DNA of 7,383 bases from Candidatus Aenigmatarchaeota archaeon (GTDB lineage Archaea; Aenigmatarchaeota; Aenigmatarchaeia; JACPZZ01). The stretch lies in assembly GCA_016177205.1 (NCBI GenBank), contig JACOVS010000021.1:1-7383 (forward strand). Direction: 5' to 3'. Both the position numbers and the translations under genes were made by a program. The notes below the pieces were generated by a model, which saw nothing but the letters and a program-made list of their open reading frames with translations, was not told where the DNA came from and did not search any database. Below, one piece after another: positions 1 through 5,955 of the stretch (its first letter is position 1; every line of letters starts with the position of its first letter).

Positions 1-38
1 GGCCTGTAGCTCAGCTTGGTAGAGCGACGGTCTTATAA

Positions 39-116
39 GGCCCGCAAGCATGGAAAACCGACGTATGCTATGCATACGTCAGTCTGAATCTGCTTGCGAA
101 ACTAAGCTGCGTAGAC
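39..116 (+). other. tRNA-Ile intron 1, near the anticodon loop (boundaries within 1 nt)
   Basis: This sequence must be removed for the anticodon stem ACGGT/GCCGT to close on a seven-base loop. It folds strongly: an 8-bp helix CGCAAGCA (43-50) with TGCTTGCG (91-98) encloses a perfect 9-bp hairpin GACGTATGC (60-68) with GCATACGTC (72-80) and a TAT loop. Splicing at 38/117 gives A38, while 37/116 gives C38; both make the intron 78 nt. I could not draw a fully canonical bulge-helix-bulge at these junctions. CTTA (32-35) can pair with TAAG (103-106), but the flanking loops are then larger than 3 nt. The intron is certain; its exact ends are not. Confidence 0.75.
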
Positions 117-122
117 GCCGTA

Positions 123-155
123 ATTGCCAAGATACATATCAGTCTGCAACGGCAC
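123..155 (+). other. tRNA-Ile intron 2, noncanonical site in the variable loop (44/45)
   Basis: A 33-nt intron with an ideal archaeal bulge-helix-bulge. Outer helix: GAC (114-116) with GTC (157-159). 5' bulge: TAA (121-123), cut after A122. Central helix: GCCG (117-120) with CGGC (150-153). 3' bulge: ACG (154-156), cut after C155. Inner helix: TTGC (124-127) with GCAA (146-149). Joining A122 to G156 restores a standard AGGTC variable loop before the T stem. The outer helix uses bases of intron 1, which implies that this intron is removed first. Confidence 0.88.
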
Positions 156-187
156 GGTCGCCGGTTCGAATCCGGCCGGGCCCACTC

Positions 188-197
188 ATTTTTTTAC
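188..197 (+). terminator. T-run after tRNA-Ile, possibly also the endoQ promoter
   Basis: Seven consecutive T residues (189-195) begin five bases after the tRNA 3' end, as expected of an archaeal terminator. The same AT-rich stretch is centred about 27 bases before the endoQ ATG at 220, the usual TATA-box distance for a leaderless start. It could therefore also serve as a weak promoter element. No better TATA box or Shine-Dalgarno site lies in the 35-base gap. Confidence 0.45.
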
Positions 198-219
198 CTT
201 TAGAAGCGAGTATTTCTCT

Positions 220-1488
220 ATGCAAATCATCGCAGACCTGCAGATACATTCCAAGTACAGCCGTGCGACGTCGCCGCAGATGAACATACACACGCTGGGG
301 AAATTTGCCGAGACCAAGGGAATAAACCTGCTGGGGACAGGGGATTTCACGCACCCCAGACACCTGGAGGATTTAAAATCCTCGTTGGCAGGGATAGACG
401 ACAGTCATTTGTTCACGGACAACAAAACAAGGACGATTTTCATGCTGACGTCGGAAGTTTCGCTGATCTATGAATCAAGGGGGCAGATCAAAAAAATCCA
501 TAACATGATATTTGCCCCGGATTTTGAAACCGTTGACCAGATCAACGGCAGGCTGGAAAAGTACGGGAACCTTTCGTCAGACGGCCGCCCTATTTTGACA
601 AATATAACCTGCCCGGAATTCGCAGAGGTAATGGCATCAATATCAAAAGACGCGTTCATCATACCGGCCCACGCGTTTACGCCCTGGTTTTCGATATTCG
701 GCTCGAAATCCGGCTTTGACTCGGTGGAGGAGTGCTTCCAGGACCAGACAAAAAACATTTTCGCAGTCGAAACAGGGTTGTCCGCCGATCCGTCAATGTG
801 CTGGAGCATTTCAAGTTTGGACAAATTCACCTTAATTTCCAATTCGGACGCGCATTCGCCGTGGCCGTGGCGCCTGGGCCGCGAGGCGAATGTTTTTAAC
901 CTGGAAAAGGTCTCGTACGGTGAAATCTTTGACGCAATCAAAAACAAGGACAAGGAAAAATTCCTGTACACCATTGAAGTCGACCCGAATTACGGCAAAT
1001 ACCATTTGGACGGCCACCGCGACTGCAACGTCGCTTTCGAGCCTTCGGAAACGAAAAAATTGAATGGCATATGCCCCCGTTGCAAAAGGAGATTGACGAT
1101 CGGCGTGCTTAACCGCGTCGAACAGCTGGCCGACCGCCCGGCAGGGTTTGTCCCGAAGGACGCGATACCGTTCAAAACTTTGCTGCCGTTGTACGAGATA
1201 ATCTCACACGTCACAGGCGTTAACGCCCTCTATTCGAAAAAAGTCACCGAAGAGCACGACAGGATAATTTCAAGGTTCGGCACAGAGCTTAACGTCCTCA
1301 TGAACGCGGGCGAAGAGGAGTTAAAAAAAACAACGAACGAAAAAATCGCAAGCGCGATCATCAAGTCAAGGAACGGTTTGCTAAGGTTTAAGCCCGGTTA
1401 TGACGGCGTTTATGGCGTTCCGCTGTTTGACGGCGAAGTTGAAAAGCAGAAATCCGGGCAGAAAGGGCTTGGTGAATTCACAGTTTAG
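220..1488 (+). CDS. endoQ: Endonuclease Q-like PHP-domain DNA repair nuclease
   Basis: A 422-residue protein, close to the length of characterised archaeal endonuclease Q. That enzyme nicks DNA 5' of deaminated bases (uracil, hypoxanthine, xanthine) and abasic sites. PHP motifs visible: ADLQIHSKYSRATS (5-18), GTGDFTHP (39-46), PAHAFTPWFSIFG (149-161) and SNSDAHSPWPWR (207-218). These supply likely metal ligands H10, D42, H45, H151, D210 and H212. A zinc-binding segment follows: H262, H266, C269, then CPRC (285-288) and LTIGVLNRVEQLADR (292-306). The C-terminal region resembles the rest of the family, which is often mislabelled as a UvrD-type helicase. Position 8 is Q where a canonical PHP H-x-H would have H. 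The ATG at 220 was chosen because it starts right at the PHP motif; an upstream in-frame start at 124 lies inside the tRNA. The stop overlaps the converging lipoprotein gene by 4 bases. Expected to be cytosolic. Confidence 0.88.
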   Translation: MQIIADLQIHSKYSRATSPQMNIHTLGKFAETKGINLLGTGDFTHPRHLEDLKSSLAGIDDSHLFTDNKTRTIFMLTSEVSLIYESRGQIKKIHNMIFAPDFETVDQINGRLEKYGNLSSDGRPILTNITCPEFAEVMASISKDAFIIPAHAFTPWFSIFGSKSGFDSVEECFQDQTKNIFAVETGLSADPSMCWSISSLDKFTLISNSDAHSPWPWRLGREANVFNLEKVSYGEIFDAIKNKDKEKFLYTIEVDPNYGKYHLDGHRDCNVAFEPSETKKLNGICPRCKRRLTIGVLNRVEQLADRPAGFVPKDAIPFKTLLPLYEIISHVTGVNALYSKKVTEEHDRIISRFGTELNVLMNAGEEELKKTTNEKIASAIIKSRNGLLRFKPGYDGVYGVPLFDGEVEKQKSGQKGLGEFTV

Positions 1489-2852
1489 TATTGGCCAGTT
1501 GTTGTGGCCTTGTAAACCACGGGCCCCATGTTTCCGGCCGCGTCTTTTGCGCGTATGGCGATGTAATAAACTGACAACTGGTCGAGGAAAATGGGGTTTG
1601 TAGTTATCAGTTCGCCGGTCGTTTTCGTCGCAGGCGGGTTTATCTTCGTAAGGCTGGCCCAGTTGCCGCCATCCGTTGCCGGCAGGACCTTGCTAACGGC
1701 TATCTCAAACGCCGTGATCCCCTTGTTGTCGGATGGCTGGGTGAAGGAAGCGGTAACAATGAACTTGCCCGGGTTGTTCTGGTCCTTGATGGGCGTTGTA
1801 ATCTGGAAATTGCCGCTCGATACTCCCGCCGGCGCTTCCGTGTCCGCGGCGCCCCCGCCGATTTGTCCTGATACCGTTGTCGTGGTCTGTCCGGGGGCCA
1901 CAACCGCATAGCTGGATTTTCCTGTAACTTCCATGGCCTGCGTCAGCTTTGTATCGGCAAAGTAGCCGTAGTCAGCTTTAACAGAAACGGTTTTGTCAAC
2001 TGATACAGCCACAGTAGTAGAAGTTGTTTTAACTTCGCATGCGATCTTGTACGTCTTGCCCTTCGAAAGTTCTGCTGTCAGTGAATTGGTTATTGCCGCA
2101 CAGTCGCCGGTTTGATCAACCATAGCCAGTCCGGTAGGCAGTGTGATTTTCAGGTTTGCCTTGTTCCATTGTTCCACAGCGTTTGGATCGTCTCCGAGGA
2201 ACGTGTTGCCATTGGCAAGGTTTGTAACTTCTATCACCATCATAAATGTTGTCGCGGTGTCTTCGATCCTGACAGGTTCGCTGACCCGCACATCGATCTT
2301 TAACGGTCCATTGGACGGCTGTGACGTTGTTACAGGCAGAGTTTGACCCTGTGCTTTGAGCCTTTGGTATTCGGAAAGCGCAACGAGTTTTATCTGTTTT
2401 ATCGCGGTAGTGGAATATCCAAAGGAAACCCGCGCCGTTGCCTGGTAGCTCTGCTTCAAATTAGCCGGTAATTTCGGCGCCTGAACGCGCCAGTTGTATT
2501 GCCTCGGTATCGCCTCTTCGCCAGGTGTGTTTATCCTGAGGTCGCTGATCGTGTCGCTTTTTTTGCCTGTTGTAATGCCCCATTGCGTTTCTGTAGCATC
2601 GCATCCGCTTCCGGGCTGCGCGCACACAGTATCAAGGTCAAGCAGTTGTATTTTTACAGAAGTCGCTTTCGAGTCGCCCGTGTTCACAATTTCCGCGGAC
2701 AGCGACGCCCTGTCGTTGCCCTGTAAAACTGTCTCGTCGGCGGAAAACGATTTTATGACAACCGAACCGCCGGTAGAAGTGCCCGTATCGCCGGTTCCTG
2801 TGCACCCGGAAACAACAACAGCCAAAATTAACCCAAGTATAGTAAGTCTCAT
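1485..2852 (-). CDS. Surface lipoprotein with two Ig/CARDB-like modules and a C-terminal Fn3-like domain
   Basis: A 455-residue protein with a lipoprotein signal: hydrophobic residues 4-14, then the lipobox VSGC with C17 as the probable lipidated residue, then a Gly/Thr/Ser-rich linker (18-30). It is therefore expected on the outer face of the membrane. Module 1 (about 31-155) has the CARDB-type pattern of alternating strands around AEIVNTGDSKATSVKIQLLD (53-72), then YNWRVQAP and SFGYS. Module 2 (about 181-310) starts at NGPLKIDVRV and contains C251 and C272, a possible disulphide. After a Thr/Gly linker (313-336) comes an Fn3-like domain (about 338-452) ending in YYIAIRAKDAAGNMGPV, a typical Fn3 final strand. 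The first two modules resemble those of the proteins at 2896-3762 and 4596-5942; the Fn3-like domain is unique to this one. No catalytic motif is seen and the function is unknown. A TATA-like box precedes it, so it need not be co-transcribed with 2896-3762. Confidence 0.85.
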   Translation of the reverse strand: MRLTILGLILAVVVSGCTGTGDTGTSTGGSVVIKSFSADETVLQGNDRASLSAEIVNTGDSKATSVKIQLLDLDTVCAQPGSGCDATETQWGITTGKKSDTISDLRINTPGEEAIPRQYNWRVQAPKLPANLKQSYQATARVSFGYSTTAIKQIKLVALSEYQRLKAQGQTLPVTTSQPSNGPLKIDVRVSEPVRIEDTATTFMMVIEVTNLANGNTFLGDDPNAVEQWNKANLKITLPTGLAMVDQTGDCAAITNSLTAELSKGKTYKIACEVKTTSTTVAVSVDKTVSVKADYGYFADTKLTQAMEVTGKSSYAVVAPGQTTTTVSGQIGGGAADTEAPAGVSSGNFQITTPIKDQNNPGKFIVTASFTQPSDNKGITAFEIAVSKVLPATDGGNWASLTKINPPATKTTGELITTNPIFLDQLSVYYIAIRAKDAAGNMGPVVYKATTTGQY

Positions 2853-2881
2853 TTTATCCGTTAACTATAGTTTCCCCGCGC

Positions 2882-2892
2882 ATTTATTTAAA
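2882..2892 (-). promoter_or_regulatory. Probable TATA box for the lipoprotein gene at 1485-2852
   Basis: The minus strand reads TTTAAATAAAT, centred about 35 bases upstream of the ATG at 2852, in the 43-base gap just after the stop of the previous gene. Transcription starting about 26 bases downstream would leave a leader of roughly 8-10 nt. No Shine-Dalgarno sequence is seen. Inferred from sequence and spacing only. Confidence 0.5.
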
Positions 2893-2895
2893 CCT

Positions 2896-3762
2896 TTAAA
2901 TCTGCTTGACTACGCTCAATTTCACCGGCACAGAGCTGGAAAATTTATAGGAGTAGTCGGCATCAGCGGTAAGGAATCTTGTAACGCGCGGCGGCAGTAT
3001 CGACGGGCTGCCGAATGTGCAGTAGATCGGGTCCGATTCTTTCTTCGTCTTGGGTATGGTTATCGTTGCAGGGATGTCACAGCCTCCGGAAAGCCCTTCC
3101 GGCCTGTTGAAGCGGAAACTTTCCCTGGGTATCGGCGCTTCCAATTCGCCCGCGCCCTCGTTCTTCAGGATTATTTTCACGTCGAACGTTTCGGCCTTGC
3201 CAACAGGCTGCTCAGTTTCAACCGTAATGTAGATTTTTACCGGGCCAGCGCCTGTTACCGGAGATGGCCCGGTTTCCCTGGCTGCTATCCCGGCATCGTT
3301 TGCAAGTATGACGCCCGTGGACCCGCGGGCCGTGTACGAATAATTGGTTTTGACAATCATGTTGCAGTCGAAATCGCGGCCTGCAGTGCGGCCGGCCGGC
3401 GGCGCCTTGAAATTCCACTGGAACTTGCTGCTGGCGTCCAGGTTAAGCGAAAAAACGCAGCCCGAGTAGCCTTCGAAAGTCGTAAGCGAGCAGGAGGTTT
3501 TTGTGGCGTCAAAAACCGACACGCAATAGTCCGCCAGCTCGATCCTGACATTGTTTACCTTTGCCCCGGCCTTGTTAGTCACAAACCCGCTCAGCACGAA
3601 GTTCCTTTCCGGCCTGACCTCGCTGGGAACAGCTTCCACATTCTCCAAAACTACGATCTCGTTGTTTTTTATTTCCGTCGTTCCGCCGTTGTTGACGTCG
3701 GCCGTGCAGCCGGAAACCGTTACCGCAGCAACCAGCAGCAGAAGCAAAAGGCCCGCTTTCAT
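2896..3762 (-). CDS. Surface lipoprotein with two Ig/CARDB-like modules
   Basis: A 288-residue lipoprotein: K2, a leucine-rich hydrophobic stretch (4-16), then the lipobox VSGC with C19 as the likely lipid-modified cysteine. Module 1 (about 36-150) contains LSGFVTNKAGAKVNNVRIEL (57-76), FQWNFKAP (114-121) and TNYSYTARG (139-147), with cysteines at 80, 91, 102 and 133. Module 2 (about 172-288) opens with GPVKIYITVE, continues ILKNEGAGELEAP (198-210), carries the cysteine pair C228/C248, and ends in FLTADADYSYKF. This order of elements matches the proteins at 1485-2852 and 4596-5942. This is the minimal member: two modules on a lipid anchor, no extra domain. It is transcribed away from the DUF63 gene across a 30-base gap. 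CARDB-like modules are usually adhesive or scaffolding domains; no specific role can be assigned. Confidence 0.85.
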   Translation of the reverse strand: MKAGLLLLLLVAAVTVSGCTADVNNGGTTEIKNNEIVVLENVEAVPSEVRPERNFVLSGFVTNKAGAKVNNVRIELADYCVSVFDATKTSCSLTTFEGYSGCVFSLNLDASSKFQWNFKAPPAGRTAGRDFDCNMIVKTNYSYTARGSTGVILANDAGIAARETGPSPVTGAGPVKIYITVETEQPVGKAETFDVKIILKNEGAGELEAPIPRESFRFNRPEGLSGGCDIPATITIPKTKKESDPIYCTFGSPSILPPRVTRFLTADADYSYKFSSSVPVKLSVVKQI

Positions 3763-3792
3763 GATTATAACTTTGGGTCCGAAATATAAATC
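3763..3792. promoter_or_regulatory. Compact divergent promoter, both transcripts probably leaderless
   Basis: Only 30 bases separate the start codons of the lipoprotein gene (ATG at 3762, minus strand) and the DUF63 gene (ATG at 3793, plus strand). For the plus gene, ATTATAACTT (3763-3772) is centred about 26 bases before the ATG. For the minus gene, TTTATATTTC (3781-3790) is centred about 24-26 bases before its ATG. Both fit a TATA box with transcription beginning at or next to the start codon, and neither gene has room for a Shine-Dalgarno leader. The two boxes lie within one 28-base stretch, so TBP/TFB binding at one could hinder the other. Confidence 0.62.
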
Positions 3793-4593
3793 ATGTCCCT
3801 GGAAGAAATAATCAGCTCTTATTTTGTTTATCCTCTGGTCAACAGAACAGGGGAGTACAACCCTGTAAACACAATAACGTACGCCGTAATACTGTTCGCG
3901 GCGGCCTACCTGCTGTATTCGAAAGTGCTGAAAGGCCGCGTGAGGATCGACGGGAAATTCGCAGCCGTGTTTGTGTCGTTTACTGTTTTTGCGTCAAGCA
4001 TCCACGTACTTGACGATATGAAAATTGTTGTGAGCAGCGTGCTGGTTACGCCGCTGATCCAGGTTGCGGTGGGCGCGTTCTTTTTGATTTCCCTGTCAGC
4101 GGCGTTGTTGATCCAGAAACACTTAAAAATCGAATACTGGAAAACGCTGCTGGCGGTCGCGTTAATTCCATCAACGCTGATCATACCGTTTATCCTTTCA
4201 AAGGCCCAGAATGCGGCTGGCCTCGCCTATGTCCTTGCGTTCTTTGCGCTGTCGGCATCGACATTGTATGCCGTGCATAAAAAATTCCCGAAGATATTAA
4301 AAAAAGAAAACTTCGCGGTTTTGTCTGCGCATATGCTGGACGCGTCGTCAACATTCGTATCAATAGGCTTTTTCGGCTACAGGGAGCAGCACTTCCTGCC
4401 GACTTTTCTAATTAACGTGTTCGGCCCGGCCGTGATGTTCCCGTTGAAATTGCTGGTAATAGGTTTCGTATTGTACGCGTTCGACAGGGAAATAAAAGAC
4501 GGGCAGATGAGAACGTTCTTCAAGATTTTGGTCCTGGTGCTCGGCTTGGCTCCAGGGGCCAGGGATATGCTGAGGCTTTCCATCCCGGCCTAG
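3793..4593 (+). CDS. DUF63 family polytopic membrane protein
   Basis: A 266-residue integral membrane protein matching the archaeal DUF63 family in length and landmarks. Visible features: an N-terminal YNPVNTITYAVIL (22-34) leading into the first membrane helix; SSIHVLDD (68-75); several hydrophobic helices near 28-44, 56-72, 84-106, 116-136, 142-161, 204-230 and 242-254; the family signature LSAHMLDASSTF (177-188); YREQHFLP (196-203); and MFPLKLLVIG (215-224). The helix count is approximate. The polar residues H71, D74/D75, H180, D183, E198, H200 and K219 stand out in an otherwise greasy protein and may form a functional site; that is inference. The family has no known biochemical role. The start at 3793 places the ATG about 26 bases from a TATA box. 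Its stop lies 2 bases from the end of the converging gene at 4596-5942. Confidence 0.87.
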   Translation: MSLEEIISSYFVYPLVNRTGEYNPVNTITYAVILFAAAYLLYSKVLKGRVRIDGKFAAVFVSFTVFASSIHVLDDMKIVVSSVLVTPLIQVAVGAFFLISLSAALLIQKHLKIEYWKTLLAVALIPSTLIIPFILSKAQNAAGLAYVLAFFALSASTLYAVHKKFPKILKKENFAVLSAHMLDASSTFVSIGFFGYREQHFLPTFLINVFGPAVMFPLKLLVIGFVLYAFDREIKDGQMRTFFKILVLVLGLAPGARDMLRLSIPA

Positions 4594-4595
4594 GC

Positions 4596-5942
4596 TCAGG
4601 GCGCTGGAGGCGGCTGGGCTGCCGTGGTTGTCGTGGTCGAAGTTGTGCTTGTGGTCGTCGCAGTTGAGTTGCAAGCACCGAAACCGGTTTCATCCAGCTC
4701 GATGTTTGACGACCTTGTTATGTTGTAGAGGTATTTCGCGTCTATTGTTGCTATGAACCTTTTCTGGCCTTCCGGGTTAAGCGTATCGGCCGTGCAGCTT
4801 AACGATATGAATTTTTCAGGCGGGTAGTATCTCCCGGACGGGTCTGCGAGATTGTTTATATCAACAGGGGCGCCATTCACCTTACAGTCTGTCAATTCCG
4901 TGCGGTTGAACGTGGCATAGATTTTTGCGCTCTTTAGTTTGAATTCTCCCGAACCCAGGTTCACAAGCTTTGCGAAAAGTATGTTTTTCGTGCCGCCTTT
5001 TACCGGCTGGTAGCCTTCCACGCCGATTGATATGCCAGCCCTTACCGGCCCGCTGGAAGAATCCGCAGCAGGCTGTGTCAAAAACACCTCCTTGGCAGAA
5101 GTTTTCGCGTCATACTCCTTCGAGTTAATCACGTCCACAGGCAGCGAAGCGCCGACGCTGTACTCGTATTCCATGTTTAGGCTGAACGGGTACGTTGATA
5201 CCCTTTCGCACGGGACGGAAATGTCTGCGCTCAGGTCGCGGCGCGAGTTCGGGGTTATCCTCTCGTTTGTTATCCCGATGGCGCAGCCCGCGCATTGGAT
5301 GTTGCTGGCGGTTCTGAAGTTTTTCGCCCCACCTCCGTACATCCTTGCGTTTTTAACAACTGCGTCCGCTTCGCCCTCGTTCACCAGGGCCGCGAAAATG
5401 CGGGCAGTTGTCCCTACGGAAACCGATGACTCCGATGACAGCGCCGTTATCTCAAGGCCTTTCCTTGTTTTTTGGGTCGTGCCTATGTCGGCGGTCTTGC
5501 ACGTGCCCGGGTTGGCCGCGCAGTTGAGCTGGGTTTGAAATTCGCCGGGCAGCCCGCTCGCGGCGTTGACCAGGCCTACGATCGGGGTGAGCAGCCCGTT
5601 GTAATAATTTTGTATGGTCGCTTTCCACGGGCTGTAATTCACCAGCCAGCCGGCGCCGCCGAACACCACCATGATTATCACAACCCATGTTACAAAACTG
5701 CTGGCGTCTTTCGGGCCGTCGGCAAATATCCAAAGCCCCACAAGGACCAGGAATATCGAAATGACAGGGTGGGCGTTCCAAAACCTGAAAAACCAAAATA
5801 TCAAAAAATATACGACCGCTGCGATTACCCGGTAAATTATCGACTGCCAGTTGCTTTCCGGTTTGGGCGGGGGAGGCCGCGGACCCGCGCCTCCGCTTGC
5901 AGCATAACGCGCCCTTGCCTCGTTGTCGTCTTTCTCGGACAA
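4596..5942 (-). CDS. Membrane-anchored extracellular protein with two Ig/CARDB-like modules (TTG start)
   Basis: A 448-residue protein. Residues 1-30 are charged then Pro/Gly-rich (PRPPPPKP at 21-28) and presumably cytoplasmic. Three hydrophobic helices follow (about 34-53, 58-74 and 83-101). The remaining 340 or so residues are then expected outside the cell. Module 1 (about 162-265) includes FAALVNEGEADAVVKNARMY (183-202) and ends in MEYEYSVG. Module 2 (about 297-416) opens with SSGPVRAGISI, continues AKLVNLGSGEFKLKSAKIYA, and has the cysteine pair C353/C383. The order matches the two lipoproteins at 1485-3762, but the anchor is three helices instead of a lipid. Possible N-glycosylation sites are N346, N407 and N425. 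The tail is Ser/Thr-rich (425-440), then AAQPPPAP. The gene starts 2 bases after the stop of the gene at 5945-7093 and is probably co-transcribed with it. Function unknown. Confidence 0.83.
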   Translation of the reverse strand: MSEKDDNEARARYAASGGAGPRPPPPKPESNWQSIIYRVIAAVVYFLIFWFFRFWNAHPVISIFLVLVGLWIFADGPKDASSFVTWVVIIMVVFGGAGWLVNYSPWKATIQNYYNGLLTPIVGLVNAASGLPGEFQTQLNCAANPGTCKTADIGTTQKTRKGLEITALSSESSVSVGTTARIFAALVNEGEADAVVKNARMYGGGAKNFRTASNIQCAGCAIGITNERITPNSRRDLSADISVPCERVSTYPFSLNMEYEYSVGASLPVDVINSKEYDAKTSAKEVFLTQPAADSSSGPVRAGISIGVEGYQPVKGGTKNILFAKLVNLGSGEFKLKSAKIYATFNRTELTDCKVNGAPVDINNLADPSGRYYPPEKFISLSCTADTLNPEGQKRFIATIDAKYLYNITRSSNIELDETGFGACNSTATTTSTTSTTTTTAAQPPPAP

Positions 5943-5955
5943 GGCTACCGACCTT
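5940..5955 (-). promoter_or_regulatory. TTG start codon with Shine-Dalgarno-like AAGGT
   Basis: The frame of the gene at 4596-5942 opens at TTG (5942-5940, minus strand). It is preceded after 8 bases by AAGGT (5955-5951), which resembles the archaeal Shine-Dalgarno core. The stop TAG of the upstream gene (5947-5945) lies between the two. The first in-frame ATG is inside the third membrane helix, so TTG is the only sensible start seen. The arrangement suggests translational coupling with the upstream gene. Confidence 0.6.

Larger units (their letters stand above)
1..184 (+). tRNA. tRNA-Ile (anticodon UAU), two introns, first base outside window
   Basis: Isoleucine tRNA predicted to read AUA. 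The window opens at tRNA position 2: GGCCTG (1-6) pairs with the CGGGCCC arm at 177-183 if the missing first base is G, and the discriminator is A184. The D stem is GCTC/GAGC (9-12 and 22-25). The anticodon stem is ACGGT (27-31) with GCCGT (117-121). The T arm is GCCGG-TTCGAAT-CCGGC (160-176). The seven-base loop begins C-T-T-A-T-A, putting UAU at 34-36. The spliced variable loop is AGGTC. Two introns, about 39-116 and 123-155, leave a middle exon of only about 6 nt. Most archaea read AUA with a CAU-anticodon tRNA modified to agmatidine, so a UAU anticodon is unusual. The tRNA call is very firm; the Ile identity rests on the anticodon. Confidence 0.9.

Noticed and set aside
60..80. Perfect inverted repeat considered as an operator or CRISPR-like repeat
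   Set aside because: It occurs once and is nested inside the intron helix 43-50/91-98, so it is best explained as tRNA intron structure.
124..219. N-terminal extension of the endoQ gene by 32 residues
   Set aside because: The extension lies largely inside the tRNA-Ile gene, and the residues before the ATG at 220 do not resemble the PHP family, which begins right at that methionine.
2494..3789. 431-residue open frame on the plus strand
   Set aside because: It is antisense to the 2896-3762 lipoprotein gene, part of the 1485-2852 gene and the promoter between them. Its protein is Arg/Cys-rich with no domain pattern, while the opposite strand has clear lipoproteins.
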